The notes beneath the pieces were generated by a model. That model worked only from the letters and a program-made list of their open reading frames with translations, was not told the DNA's origin and ran no database searches. A DNA stretch of 64,000 bases from an uncultured Planococcus sp. Its GTDB lineage: Bacteria > Bacillota > Bacilli > Bacillales_A > Planococcaceae. This document shows positions 43,568 through 53,095 of this stretch, piece after piece. The translations under genes were made by a program, and so were the position numbers. Every line of letters starts with the position of its first letter. Position 1 is the stretch's first letter. Location: positions 62,001-126,000 of the forward strand of contig CANLRI010000001.1 in NCBI GenBank assembly GCA_947493585.1. Reading direction: 5' to 3'.

Positions 43568-43581
43568 TGACCAATCGGTCA
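43568..43581. promoter_or_regulatory. Predicted TetR operator in the tetR-RND gap
   Basis: TGACCAATCGGTCA has perfect 5-bp arms (TGACC/GGTCA) around AATC, 37 bases from the TetR start and 49 from the RND start. TTGACC could also serve as a -35, so binding would interfere with transcription. Confidence 0.6.
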
Positions 43582-43629
43582 TTACTATAGAGTAGTAAAT
43601 GGATTTCGTCAAAGAAAGGAAGAATTTGT

Positions 43630-46600
43630 GTGCAAGGATTAGTGCGTTTTGTTCTGAAAAACAAATTTGCCGTGTGGCTGTTGACTTTAATTGTAACCTT
43701 TGCCGGCATTTATTCAACAACTCAAATGAAGATGGAGTCGATCCCTGATATTTCGATTCCCTACTTGATCGTCTCGGGGGTCTACCCGGGCGCTGCACCT
43801 GAACAGGTGATGGAAGAGGTATCTATACCTGTCGAACAGGCTGTCGAAAGCCTGGAGGATGTCAAAGCGGTCTATTCGAATTCCTCCTCGAATGTTTCCC
43901 AAATCCAGATCGAATACGATTACGGCGTCGATATGGATGAGAAAAAGCGTGAACTCGAATCCGCAGTCGACGGCGTAAACTTGCCGGAAGAAGTGGAGAC
44001 GCCGTCGATCATGTCGATCGGTCTCAATATGTTCCCGGTTGTCGCACTGTCTGTCAGCAGTGACACGGAATCGATCGTCGAATTGACGGACCGTGTCCAG
44101 ACGGCCATTTTGCCGGAGATCGAGAAAATCGATGGCGTCGCCTCTGCGACCGTCACCGGACAGCACGTCGAAGAAATTCATCTGACCTATGATGAAGAAG
44201 CGATGGCTGCCCATGAAGTGACGGAAGAGGACATCCGGCAGATGATCGAAGCGAGCAATATTGCGCTGTCGCTCGGCCTCCGCGAATTTGAAGAAGGTGA
44301 AGAAGCGGTCTATATCGATGGTTCGGTCGCTTCTATTGAAGAGTTTGAGGAATTATTGATTCCAGTGACGCCTTCAGAAGACAATCCGGAGCCATTTGTC
44401 GCCTTGTCTGAACTGGCCGATGTGGAACTGGTCGGGAAAGTGCAGTCGATTTCCCGGACCAACGGCGAAGATGCGATAGCGATCCAAATCGTCAAAGGCC
44501 AGGAAGCCAATACGGTCACCGTGGTCAATGAAGTAAAAGACTTGATGGCGGAGTTGGAAAGCGAAGTAGACGGCTTGATCGTCGACATCACGCTTGACCA
44601 AGGCGAACCGATCGAGGAATCGGTCTTCGCGATGGTGGAAAAAGCCTTGTTCGGCGGCTTGATTGCCGTGCTCATCATTTTGGTGTTCTTGCGTGATTTC
44701 CGTTCGACGCTCATTGCGATCGTCTCGATCCCAGTGTCCATTTTCGTGGCATTGCTGCTGTTGAACTGGCTCGATATCACCTTGAACATCATGACGCTCG
44801 GTGCCATTACCGTGTCGATCGGCCGTGTCATCGATGACTCGATTGTCGTCGTCGAAAATATTTACCGGCGCATGCATTTGAAAGAAGAGAAATTATCCGG
44901 CCGCAAATTGATCCAATCTGCGACGATCGAAATGTTCAAGCCGATCTTGTCGTCGACGCTTGTAACGATCGCAGTCTTTGCGCCGCTGGTCTTTGTCGGC
45001 GGAATGGTCGGCGAATTGTTCTTGCCGTTCGCCCTCACGATGTCGTTTGCTTTGCTCGCGTCGCTTGCAGTGGCGGTCAGCATCGTGCCGGCAATGTCGC
45101 ATAGTTTCTTCAAGAAGAAGCTATACGGCGAGAAAACAGCCTCGAAGCATCAAGAAGTCGGGAAGTTGGCACTTTGGTTCCGTTCATTCCTGGAAAAAGC
45201 CTTGAACCATAAGTGGATCACCTCGATCATTGCGGTTGTATTGCTCGTAGGGTCATTGGCCCTCACGCCATTGATCGGCTTCTCGTTCCTTGGCTCGCAA
45301 ACCGAGAAAATGATGTACATCACGTATTCCCCAACAGCTGGGGAGTTGCAGGAAGAGACCGTCGAGAACATCGAAGCGGTCGAGCAGGACTTGCTTGAAC
45401 GCGAAGATATCGATGTTCTTCAATTATCGATTAACGATTCAGCCAATGCCGATATGGCCCAGATGATGATGGGCGGCGGCGACGGTGCATTATTGTATTT
45501 GATCTTTGATGATTCGATTTCTGTCGATGAATTTGAAGAAGCTCGCGCAGAAGTCACCGACTATCTTGCAGGACTCGATCAATCAGGCGAGTGGGGCGAG
45601 CAGGATATGATGGGTGGCGGCATGATGGCATCGAGCGAAGTCGCGTATACTTTGTATAGTGAAGACCTCGATGACTTGATGGACACCGTTGCACAAGTCG
45701 AAGGTGCGATGAGTGATGTCACCGGCTTGGAAGAAGTGACCTCCGATGCGGAAGATCCTTATGTTGAACATACTTTGCGCATCGAACAGCAGGAAATTCT
45801 CCAATACGGTCTGACGGCAGGACAAGTTGCGATGGCATTGTCCGGCGGGGGCCAAAATGAAGTGTTGACGACCGTCAACACGGACGGCGGCGAACTTGAA
45901 GTCATTGTCCAGCGTGAAGTCCAGCAAGACGCAGCGACTTTTGAAGAGCTTCTGGAGACGCCTGTGCCAACAGCTGCAGGTACCATGATGACTGTCGGCG
46001 AATTGGTCGAAGTCGAAGAAGGCACCACCTTGAATACCTTGAGCCGTTCGGAAGGCGCTTATTATGCGACTGTTTCCGGCACGGTGACGGGCAATGACGT
46101 GTCTGCGCCAAGTGCGGCCGTCCAGGAAAATGTGGATCAACTGGATCTTCCGACAGGCGTGACGGTAGAAACCGGCGGCGTGACGGCGGATATCAATGAA
46201 ACCTTCACACAGCTTGGCCTGGCGATGGCAGCGGCAATCGCGATCGTTTACTTTATCCTGGTCGTGACGTTCGGCGGCGGGCTTGCGCCATTCGCCATCC
46301 TATTCTCGCTGCCGTTTGCGGTCATCGGTGCATTTGTCGGCCTATATGTCACAGGCCAGACAATTTCCGTATCGGTCATGATGGGGCTGCTCATGCTTAT
46401 CGGGATCGTCGTAACGAACGCCATCGTCCTTGTCGACCGCGTCATCCATATGGAACGCGAAGGCATGACGGTGCGCAATGCCTTGCTTGAAGCAGGAACG
46501 ACGCGTCTGCGGCCGATCCTGATGACGGCAATCGCTACGATTGGTGCCATGATTCCGATGGCTCTCTCAAGCGGTGGCGGTGGCCTCGTCTCCCAAGACT

Positions 46601-46725
46601 TGGCGATCACCGTCATCGGCGGCTTATTGTCCTCGACCTTGCTGACACTCGTGGTCGTGCCGGTCGTCTATGAAATACTCCGTAAATTCCAGAAAAACAA
46701 ATCACTCGTCGATTGCGAAGATTGA
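43630..46725 (+). CDS. RND efflux pump (SwrC/YerP, AcrB/HAE1 family)
   Basis: Proton-driven membrane exporter of 1031 aa, related to Bacillus SwrC/YerP, which exports surfactin and other amphiphiles. There are 12 helices in two repeats, with helix 1 at residues 12-30 and two large extracellular loops (~35-335 and ~560-860). Helices 2-6 include GGLIAVLIILVFLRDFRSTL and ITVSIGRVIDDSIVVVENIYRR; helix 10 has GIVVTNAIVLVDRVIHM. The Met-rich patch MAQMMMGGGDG...DMMGGGMMA in the second loop is unusual. GTG 43630 follows AAAGGAAG. No membrane fusion protein is adjacent. Confidence 0.92.
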   Translation: MQGLVRFVLKNKFAVWLLTLIVTFAGIYSTTQMKMESIPDISIPYLIVSGVYPGAAPEQVMEEVSIPVEQAVESLEDVKAVYSNSSSNVSQIQIEYDYGVDMDEKKRELESAVDGVNLPEEVETPSIMSIGLNMFPVVALSVSSDTESIVELTDRVQTAILPEIEKIDGVASATVTGQHVEEIHLTYDEEAMAAHEVTEEDIRQMIEASNIALSLGLREFEEGEEAVYIDGSVASIEEFEELLIPVTPSEDNPEPFVALSELADVELVGKVQSISRTNGEDAIAIQIVKGQEANTVTVVNEVKDLMAELESEVDGLIVDITLDQGEPIEESVFAMVEKALFGGLIAVLIILVFLRDFRSTLIAIVSIPVSIFVALLLLNWLDITLNIMTLGAITVSIGRVIDDSIVVVENIYRRMHLKEEKLSGRKLIQSATIEMFKPILSSTLVTIAVFAPLVFVGGMVGELFLPFALTMSFALLASLAVAVSIVPAMSHSFFKKKLYGEKTASKHQEVGKLALWFRSFLEKALNHKWITSIIAVVLLVGSLALTPLIGFSFLGSQTEKMMYITYSPTAGELQEETVENIEAVEQDLLEREDIDVLQLSINDSANADMAQMMMGGGDGALLYLIFDDSISVDEFEEARAEVTDYLAGLDQSGEWGEQDMMGGGMMASSEVAYTLYSEDLDDLMDTVAQVEGAMSDVTGLEEVTSDAEDPYVEHTLRIEQQEILQYGLTAGQVAMALSGGGQNEVLTTVNTDGGELEVIVQREVQQDAATFEELLETPVPTAAGTMMTVGELVEVEEGTTLNTLSRSEGAYYATVSGTVTGNDVSAPSAAVQENVDQLDLPTGVTVETGGVTADINETFTQLGLAMAAAIAIVYFILVVTFGGGLAPFAILFSLPFAVIGAFVGLYVTGQTISVSVMMGLLMLIGIVVTNAIVLVDRVIHMEREGMTVRNALLEAGTTRLRPILMTAIATIGAMIPMALSSGGGGLVSQDLAITVIGGLLSSTLLTLVVVPVVYEILRKFQKNKSLVDCED

Positions 46726-46731
46726 TCGGCC

Positions 46732-46764
46732 AAAAACCGGCTTCCTTAATGGGGGCCGGTTTTT
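46732..46764 (+). terminator. RND pump terminator
   Basis: AAAAACCGGC and GCCGGTTTTT pair over a 13-nt loop and run into more T. Confidence 0.88.
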
Positions 46765-46908
46765 TGTATTGTTGAAGAATAGAGTAGTATTCTATATTCG
46801 CAAAAAATATAGGCTTATATGATAAGAAACGAAAAGTGAGATCTCTAAGTGTTCGTAGAAGCGTCCGCTCGTAACCCCTTCTGCTCAATAATGCTGCGCA
46901 TTACGTTC

Positions 46909-46947
46909 GCAAAGATAATGTCTCCCACAGGTCGACTTTATCTTTGC
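46909..46947. repeat. Inverted repeat bordering the 98-bp repeat copy 2
   Basis: GCAAAGATAA and TTATCTTTGC are perfect 10-bp arms 19 nt apart, ending exactly where copy 2 of the repeat begins. Copy 1 has no counterpart to this, so it may be a scar or a second element. Confidence 0.6.
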
Positions 46948-47044
46948 TGTGGATCAGCGAGACGACCGAGACCCCGCAAGGCGCGAAGCGACTGAGGAGG
47001 CTTGGGCGCGAGCCCGCGGAAAGCGAGCGGTAAGCTTCGGAAAA
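46947..47044 (+). repeat. 98-bp intergenic repeat, copy 2
   Basis: This stretch matches the reverse complement of 4779-4876 at 92 of 98 bases with no gap. It sits between the RND terminator and the PhoP boxes of the alkaline phosphatase promoter, ending 42 bases before the first box, and holds no ORF. Confidence 0.85.
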
Positions 47045-47085
47045 CACAAACGATGAAAAATTATTTCCCGGGAAATAGAAGCTCA

Positions 47086-47139
47086 TTAACAAATTCCATA
47101 CACGCACTCAACAATTCCTTAATATTCCTCCGATACACT
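47086..47139 (+). promoter_or_regulatory. PhoP box array and promoter of the alkaline phosphatase gene
   Basis: TTAACA (47086), CATACA (47097), TCAACA (47108) and TTAATA (47119) begin exactly 11 bases apart, the arrangement of PhoP direct repeats (TTAACA with 5-bp spacers). The -10-like TACACT at 47134-47139 would put the array at about -60 to -22, where core PhoP sites lie at Bacillus Pho promoters. There is no usable -35, as expected for an activated promoter. Induction by phosphate starvation is inferred. Confidence 0.75.
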
Positions 47140-47173
47140 GGCGATGGTCAACAAACACGAGGAGGAATGCCAG

Positions 47174-48610
47174 ATGATCCGTAAATCGATGAAGAAACTT
47201 GTTCCAGCCGCCGTGGTGGCAGCGGTCGCCGTGACGAGCTTTACCCCGTCCGCACCAGCTGAAGCGCACGGAAATGGCAAAGCCGAAGTACATAAAGAAC
47301 ACAAAAATCCTGGAAAAGGAAAAGGAAAAGGCAAAGATAAAGATAAAGATGCACCGAAAAACGTCATTTTCCTGATCGGCGACGGCGTCGGCACATCCTA
47401 TACATCCGCTTACCGTTATTTGCAGGATGATCCTTCTGCGCGCTTCGCGGATGAAATGTCTTTCGATTCTTATTTGGTCGGACAGCAAATGACCTATCCG
47501 GAAGATGCGCATCAAAATGTCACCGATTCAGCGTCGGCCGCCACTGCCATGGCAGCAGGCATCAAAACCTATAACAATGCCATCGCGGTCGACAACGATG
47601 AATCGGAAGTGAAAACCGTACTTGAAGCGGCGAAAGAAAAAGGCAAAGCGACCGGGCTTGTGGCTAGCTCTGAAATCACCCACGCGACACCGGCATCATT
47701 CGGCGCGCACGATATCAGCCGCCGCAATATGAACGCCATCGCTGATGATTATTTCGATGAGCGCATCGACGGCGAGCATAAAATCGACGTCTTGCTCGGC
47801 GGAGGCATCAAACTATTCGACCGCACAGATCGCGATTTGACGGAGGAATTCGAAGAGTCCGGCTATGGCTATGTAACATCGAAAGAAGAGCTGCTCGCAA
47901 GTGACGATGAGCAAGTGCTCGGCCTGTTCGCAGAAGGCGGCTTGCCGAAAATGATCGACCGCGAAGACAGCGTGCCGTCTCTTGAAGACATGACGCGTTC
48001 TGCGATCGATCGCTTGAAGCAGGACGAGGATGGATTCTTCCTGATGATCGAAGGCAGCCAGGTTGACTGGGCAGGACATGACAACGATATCGTCGCAGCG
48101 ATGAGCGAGATGGAGGATTACGACCGTGCATTCCAGGCGGCAATCGAATTCGCCAAGCAAGATGAAAATACATTGGTCGTAGCGACAGCCGACCACTCGA
48201 CAGGCGGCTTCTCGATCGGTGCAGACGGCATCTACAATTGGTTCGCCGAGCCGATCCTTGCTGCACAGCGCACACCGGATTTCATGGCTGCTGAGATTAC
48301 GGAAGGTGCCGGCGTGGAGGAAACATTGGAACGCTATATCGACTTGGATTTGACTGATGAAGAAATCGCTTCTGTGAAGAAAGCGGCCGACGAAGGCGAA
48401 TACTTGGACATCGACAATGCCATCGAGCGCATCTTCGATAAGCGTTCACACACCGGCTGGACAACTGGCGGCCATACGGGAGAAGACGTGCCGGTCTATG
48501 CTTATGGGCCAGCGAGCCAGAAATTTGCAGGGCAACTGGACAATACAGATCATGCCGGCATCATCTTTGACTTGATGGGCGCGGACGTAACGATCGACGA
48601 CAAACAATAA
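47174..48610 (+). CDS. Secreted alkaline phosphatase (PhoA/PhoB family)
   Basis: Extracytoplasmic phosphomonoesterase that frees phosphate from organic esters, 478 aa. An N-terminal Sec signal (residues ~1-32) ends near APAEA-HG. A Lys/Gly/Asp-rich linker (GKGKGKGKDKDKD) follows, then the catalytic domain with NVIFLIGDGVG, the nucleophile Ser119 in DSASAATA, and metal ligands in EGSQVDWAGHDND, ATADHSTGG and the C-terminal WTTGGHTGEDVPVYA. GAGGAGG lies 7-8 nt before ATG 47174. The promoter carries four in-phase PhoP-like hexamers. A lipoprotein gene lies 22 nt downstream. Confidence 0.93.
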   Translation: MIRKSMKKLVPAAVVAAVAVTSFTPSAPAEAHGNGKAEVHKEHKNPGKGKGKGKDKDKDAPKNVIFLIGDGVGTSYTSAYRYLQDDPSARFADEMSFDSYLVGQQMTYPEDAHQNVTDSASAATAMAAGIKTYNNAIAVDNDESEVKTVLEAAKEKGKATGLVASSEITHATPASFGAHDISRRNMNAIADDYFDERIDGEHKIDVLLGGGIKLFDRTDRDLTEEFEESGYGYVTSKEELLASDDEQVLGLFAEGGLPKMIDREDSVPSLEDMTRSAIDRLKQDEDGFFLMIEGSQVDWAGHDNDIVAAMSEMEDYDRAFQAAIEFAKQDENTLVVATADHSTGGFSIGADGIYNWFAEPILAAQRTPDFMAAEITEGAGVEETLERYIDLDLTDEEIASVKKAADEGEYLDIDNAIERIFDKRSHTGWTTGGHTGEDVPVYAYGPASQKFAGQLDNTDHAGIIFDLMGADVTIDDKQ

Positions 48611-48632
48611 ACGATAGCAGGGAGCGGATTGG

Positions 48633-49268
48633 ATGAAAGCGAGATTAGCATGGCTGCTCGTTCCATTGGCATTATTATGGGGCTGCCAGGATGAGACAAC
48701 ACAAGGGACGGCCAACGCAGCGGCTCTATCAGAAGCACCCGAGTACACGGATCAATATGTCCTCAGCCCGCAAGTGAGCGATGACCGCCGGCTGCAGGAG
48801 CCAGGCCAAAAAGCGCGTGATGCAAAAGGCGGCTTGGAGTTATTGCAGGCTGATATGGAAGCACGGACGGTGCAGATCGGCGATATTGAGCTGACCATCC
48901 ATGAAACGAAGCTGCTGCAGTACACGCCGGATTATAGCCTGATCGACTTCTACCATTCCTACACGCATGACCAGGAATTTGAACTGGCGAAGTTCTTTGT
49001 CGAAATCAACAATGCCTCTAGTGAAGAGGTGAATTTTGCGCCAGTCGCATTGATCGAGACAGATAGTGGAGAAGTGAAGACTTGGGAAGATGATGTGTAT
49101 TTGGAATCGTTGAATGAAGGCTTGAAACCTGGCGAAGTGAAATCAGGGAACGTCGGCTTTATTGTGGAAGATCGTGCACAAGAGCTCAAATTGACCACCA
49201 GCAAGCTATTCGCTGCGGACGGAGAGCTGCTCGCCCCTGCACAAACCATCACCATTAAGCTCGACTGA
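48633..49268 (+). CDS. Lipoprotein with DUF4352-like domain
   Basis: A 211-aa predicted lipoprotein, 22 nt after the phosphatase gene and so probably co-transcribed with it. The signal ends in LLWGC; a low-complexity linker (~25-75) leads to an immunoglobulin-like domain (residues ~80-211) with TVQIGDIELTIHETKLLQYTP and FFVEINNASSEEVNFAPVALIE, the pattern of DUF4352-type domains. GGGAGCGG precedes ATG. Its function is unknown; a role in phosphate starvation would follow only if it shares the PhoP promoter. Confidence 0.65.
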   Translation: MKARLAWLLVPLALLWGCQDETTQGTANAAALSEAPEYTDQYVLSPQVSDDRRLQEPGQKARDAKGGLELLQADMEARTVQIGDIELTIHETKLLQYTPDYSLIDFYHSYTHDQEFELAKFFVEINNASSEEVNFAPVALIETDSGEVKTWEDDVYLESLNEGLKPGEVKSGNVGFIVEDRAQELKLTTSKLFAADGELLAPAQTITIKLD

Positions 49269-49299
49269 TGAAACATGTTTTCTAATAGAAGAAACGGAA

Positions 49300-49330
49300 A
49301 AGTGGCTGTTGACCTGACAGCCATTTTTTT
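49300..49330 (+). terminator. Terminator of the phosphatase-lipoprotein operon
   Basis: AAGTGGCTGT and ACAGCCATTT pair (one G-U) around TGACCTG and run into seven T. Confidence 0.88.
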
Positions 49331-49455
49331 GCCGTGGGAAGCAAGAAACTAAACAAACTATAAATGTCTGAATAATTAGATTATTATATTGTATTTTCCA
49401 GAAAAATCCTTCATGATAGAGCTAATAATAGGCTGACCCAAAAGGAGATGTGGTC

Positions 49456-50493
49456 ATGAAGCTAAGTGAACGGTATATCCGGCAAGTGCTCGAACGGCTG
49501 CCGCAAGACAAACGGCAGGAAGCGGAAAAAGATCTGAGAAGCAAATTATCGGAACGGCTCACGACAGACAGTAGCGAAAGTGAAGAACGCGCCGTCCTTC
49601 AGGAATTCGGCCATCCAGCACTCATGGCGGAGCATTACGGAAAAGTGAGGCGTTATTTGATCGGCCCGCGCTATTTCGATTTGTACGTCCGCTTGCTGCG
49701 ACTGGTCATCCCGCTGGCTGTCCTGATCACGCTCATTGTCGTGACCATCGTCGGTATTGTTTCAGGTATCGGCCAGGACGAGACGCTGGTTTCGGTGATC
49801 GGCTCATTGATCGGCAATATCATCAGCGCGATCTTCAATACCATAATGCAGACTTTGTTCTGGATAACACTCGTCGTTGCCGTTATGGACTGGGCGGATA
49901 AATCGGGCGTGGAGACGCCGCTTGGGCTGACGATGGAAGAATGGACGCCTGATGACTTGAAAGAGTGGGGAGGGCAGGAGGCGCTGCTCGAACCGGTGGA
50001 AGCGAAAGTGGCAAAAAGTCAGATCTTCGGCAGTTTGATTTGGATGGTCATTTGGACGACGGTCTATTTCAATGCCGATAAAGTACTCGGCATTTACACT
50101 GACGATGGGGAAGGCTTGCGCTTTCAAATGGCAGTATTCAACCAGGACGTGCTGTTGTCGTATTGGCCATTCATTGCACTCGTCATCGTCCTGGAGTTGT
50201 CGCTTGCCATTTGGCAATGGCGCGCAGGTTACTGGAATTACCGGCTGGCTACATTCAATGCCGCGGTCCAAACGGTTTCCGTGCTCGTGTTTATCTTGAT
50301 CTTCATCAATTCTGAATTGCTCAATCCCGAATTCCGCCAGTTCCTCACCGCTACATTCGGCGGAACCAATGCGCTGACGTGGATTTTTGGCGGCATCGTA
50401 ATCATTATGATTGTGGGTGCGTTGAGCGATATCATCCAAGGCTATCGGCGAGCGGCCAAACGCCGTGAGCTGTCGAAAATAGCGCCTCATTGA
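49456..50493 (+). CDS. HAAS-like multi-pass membrane protein
   Basis: A 345-aa protein with an N-terminal soluble helical region of about 80 residues (KLSERYIRQVLERLPQDKRQEAEKDLRSKL then EFGHPALMAEHYG), the pattern of HAAS/DUF1700 signalling domains, followed by about seven helices. ATG 49456 has AAAGGAG 9 nt upstream. HAAS proteins usually lie beside a PadR-type regulator, but none is here. It could be an anti-sigma-like or PadR partner acting with a distant gene. The function is unassigned. Confidence 0.65.
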   Translation: MKLSERYIRQVLERLPQDKRQEAEKDLRSKLSERLTTDSSESEERAVLQEFGHPALMAEHYGKVRRYLIGPRYFDLYVRLLRLVIPLAVLITLIVVTIVGIVSGIGQDETLVSVIGSLIGNIISAIFNTIMQTLFWITLVVAVMDWADKSGVETPLGLTMEEWTPDDLKEWGGQEALLEPVEAKVAKSQIFGSLIWMVIWTTVYFNADKVLGIYTDDGEGLRFQMAVFNQDVLLSYWPFIALVIVLELSLAIWQWRAGYWNYRLATFNAAVQTVSVLVFILIFINSELLNPEFRQFLTATFGGTNALTWIFGGIVIIMIVGALSDIIQGYRRAAKRRELSKIAPH

Positions 50494-51017
50494 ATGTGGT
50501 ACTTTAGAATGAAATAGCAACACTTGTACGCATTTTGCCTGCATCCCTTATGGTGTGGGCTTTTGTTGATCTTTAAATATGTCTTTTTACCTACTTTATA
50601 TCCACGATGTAAGCCCTTTCATAAGGCGAAATCCCCTCCCTGAACTTGAAGTACCCTCTGGTTATGTTACACTTGCTACTTATGATTGGTGTGCTGCCCG
50701 CGATCAGCTGCCGCTGGAAATTAACGGCCGGCGAAGAATGCGCAGCCGCCATCTCCGGAACTGGAAATGGTTTATAATGAAACACGCGTTTTGAATAAAT
50801 ATTCATAAATATGCAAGTTTTATTGTTTCGAGAACCGTTTTATAAGTATTTTTGAAATTAATAGTTGACTTAAAATGCATTTGATTGCATAATAATTCTT
50901 ATTATCAGACAACGTAAGTCAGCCATTGTAAAGCGTTTTACGGAGACCGGGTTCTTCCGCTTTTGATCGTAATGGGAGAGCTCATTAAATAATCAAAATC
51001 GGGTGGTGACTGTAACA
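50494..51017 (+). other. 524-bp gap before proB
   Basis: A weak terminator (50537-50565, GCCTGCATCC with GGTGTGGGC) closes the preceding gene. Two overlapping opposite-strand ORFs of about 70 codons (50579-50806) have no ribosome sites and unconvincing composition. Then come a promoter (50865-50893), an AT-rich inverted repeat and a GC-centred palindrome at 50928-50941. I do not see a T-box specifier or the AGGGUGGNACCGCG element. Confidence 0.5.
50865..50893 (+). promoter_or_regulatory. proBA promoter
   Basis: TTGACT at 50865-50870 and CATAAT at 50888-50893 are 17 nt apart. The -10 overlaps the inverted repeat ATAATAA-TTC-TTATTAT at 50889-50905. Confidence 0.6.
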
Positions 51018-51788
51018 ATGGAAAAGAAAAGAATAGTAGTGAAAATAGGAAGCAGCTCATTGACGGACAGCCACGGTAAATTGTCCATCACGAAGTTGCG
51101 TGAACATGTCGGGGCATTGGCCCGCTTGAAAGAAGAAGGCCATGACGTCATTTTGATCTCATCTGGCGCAGTTGCAGCCGGATGTACAAGCATGGGTTAT
51201 TTAACGCGTCCGGATACAGTTGTCGACAAACAATCGGCGGCAGCCGTCGGGCAAAGCCTGCTCGCGCAGGCGTATGCGACGGAATTCAAGAATTTCGATA
51301 TCGTCTCTGCGCAATTATTGTTGACGAAGGACTTGTACCAAAAAGCGGACGATACCATTTCGAAATTGTTGGAGCGCGGCATGATGCCGGTCATCAACGA
51401 AAACGATTCGGTGGCGGTCGAGGAATTGACCTTCGGCGATAACGATATGCTATCGGCCCTTGTCAGCGGGCTTGTCCGTGCTGATCAATTGATCATTCTG
51501 ACGGACATCAACGGCATTTACGCAGATAATCCAAAGACCAACCCATCCGCTGAAAGATATACCCATCTGAAGGATATTCCAGATGAGCTGATGGAAGCTG
51601 CATCGGGTGCTGGGTCGGATGTCGGGACAGGCGGCATGAAGACGAAAGTGGAAGCCGCGAAAACAGCCCATAACTTCGGCGTCGATGTGTTCATCGGCAC
51701 AGGAGAAGGCAGTGAAAAATTGGTTGAGATCATGAATGGAAACGGCGACGGGACGTATATTGCAAAACCCGTTAAAGAATTAGCGTAA
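51018..51788 (+). CDS. proB: Glutamate 5-kinase, short form without PUA domain
   Basis: First step of proline synthesis: phosphorylates glutamate to gamma-glutamyl phosphate. The 256-aa protein is a single amino acid kinase domain ([14 protein letters not shown] at the start, [26 protein letters not shown] and [13 protein letters not shown]). It ends after this domain, whereas Bacillus and E. coli enzymes of about 370 aa also have a C-terminal PUA domain. There is no frameshift; it stops cleanly and proA follows 30 nt later. ATG 51018 has GGTGGTGA upstream. Feedback by proline may therefore differ; this is inference. Confidence 0.93.
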   Translation: MEKKRIVVKIGSSSLTDSHGKLSITKLREHVGALARLKEEGHDVILISSGAVAAGCTSMGYLTRPDTVVDKQSAAAVGQSLLAQAYATEFKNFDIVSAQLLLTKDLYQKADDTISKLLERGMMPVINENDSVAVEELTFGDNDMLSALVSGLVRADQLIILTDINGIYADNPKTNPSAERYTHLKDIPDELMEAASGAGSDVGTGGMKTKVEAAKTAHNFGVDVFIGTGEGSEKLVEIMNGNGDGTYIAKPVKELA

Positions 51789-51817
51789 GGCACGGAAATT
51801 CGAAAGGAGAAGATTGG

Positions 51818-53095
51818 ATGACAGAAGTTCTTCAAAAGGAAGCAGCTTTGGAGACAGAACTGGTACAGAAAGCGAAAAAAGCGAAAGCGGCAGCGGGGGA
51901 ACTCGCAAAAGCCGACACCAACCTGAAAAATAAAGCATTAGAACTTATCTCTCAGCAGTTAATGGCTGAAAAAGCTTTCATTTTAAAAGAAAACCTGAAA
52001 GACATTGAAGCGGGGCGCGCAAACGGCATGAGCGAATCGCTCGTCGACCGCCTCAAGCTCGATGAAGAGCGCCTTGCGGATATGGCGGATGCGCTGATCC
52101 AATTGACCAAACTCACCGACCCGGTCGGTGAAGTGCTCGAGCATTGGCAGCAGCCAAACGGCCTCGACATGACAAAAGTACGCGTACCGCTTGGCGTGGT
52201 GGGCATGATTTACGAAGCCCGCCCGAACGTCACGGTAGATGCATCGAGCCTTTGCCTGAAAACCGGCAATGCCGTCGTCCTGCGCGGCAGCTCAACAGCG
52301 ATCTACTCGAACACGGCCATTGTAGCGGTCATCCACCGCGCACTTGAACAAAGCGAATTGCCGGTCGATTCCGTGCAATTGCTCGAAGATACGAGCCGGG
52401 AAGCGGCATCTGCCATGTTCAAGCTGAACGACTATTTGGATGTCTTGATTCCGCGTGGCGGCGCCAACTTGATCAAGACGGTCGTCCAGAATTCGACAGT
52501 ACCGGTACTTGAAACAGGCGCAGGCAATTGCCACGTCTATATCGATGAGACGGCGGACAAGGACATGGCAATCAACATAGCGTTGAACGCGAAAACCCAG
52601 CGCCCTTCCGTTTGCAACTCCTGCGAAACGATTCTCGTTCACGAGAAATGGGCGGAGCAGCACTTGCCGGAACTGATTGAAGCCTTGCAGGCAAAAGACG
52701 TGAAAATTCACGGCGATGACAAGGCGCAGCAATCAGGCAGCGGCATCATCCCGGCGGAAGAAGCCGATTGGGGCACTGAATACTTGGCTTATGAACTCGC
52801 GCTGAAAACGGTAGGAAGCGTGGATGAAGTGGTCAAGCATATCAACCAGTACGGCACGAAGCATTCTGAGGCGATCATTTCGGAACACGCAGAAAGCGTC
52901 CAGCAATTCTTCACGGAAGTAGATGCGGCAGCGGTCTATCATAACGCGTCGACGCGCTTTACGGACGGCTTTGAGTTCGGCTTTGGCGCCGAAATTGGCA
53001 TCAGCACGCAAAAGCTTCATGCACGCGGGCCAATGGGCTTGCCGGCACTGACTTCAACGAAATACCTCATTAAAGGCAATGGCCAAACAAAATAA
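51818..53095 (+). CDS. proA: Gamma-glutamyl phosphate reductase
   Basis: Reduces gamma-glutamyl phosphate with NADPH to glutamate semialdehyde in proline synthesis. The 425-aa aldehyde dehydrogenase-fold enzyme has [21 protein letters not shown] (residues ~121-141), VVLRGSS and the catalytic Cys266 in [17 protein letters not shown] precedes ATG 51818. It is the second gene of the proBA operon and is followed by a terminator. A proC gene is not in the window. Confidence 0.97.
   Translation: MTEVLQKEAALETELVQKAKKAKAAAGELAKADTNLKNKALELISQQLMAEKAFILKENLKDIEAGRANGMSESLVDRLKLDEERLADMADALIQLTKLTDPVGEVLEHWQQPNGLDMTKVRVPLGVVGMIYEARPNVTVDASSLCLKTGNAVVLRGSSTAIYSNTAIVAVIHRALEQSELPVDSVQLLEDTSREAASAMFKLNDYLDVLIPRGGANLIKTVVQNSTVPVLETGAGNCHVYIDETADKDMAINIALNAKTQRPSVCNSCETILVHEKWAEQHLPELIEALQAKDVKIHGDDKAQQSGSGIIPAEEADWGTEYLAYELALKTVGSVDEVVKHINQYGTKHSEAIISEHAESVQQFFTEVDAAAVYHNASTRFTDGFEFGFGAEIGISTQKLHARGPMGLPALTSTKYLIKGNGQTK

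Noticed and set aside
50579..50806. Overlapping opposite-strand ORFs of about 70 codons
   Set aside because: No ribosome site, unusual composition and mutual overlap; neither looks like a real protein.
50700..51017. Possible proline T-box before proB (GGGTGGTGAC at 51000-51009)
   Set aside because: The T-box core AGGGUGGNACCGCG, a specifier stem and an antiterminator/terminator pair are all missing; GGTGGTGA is simply the ribosome site.
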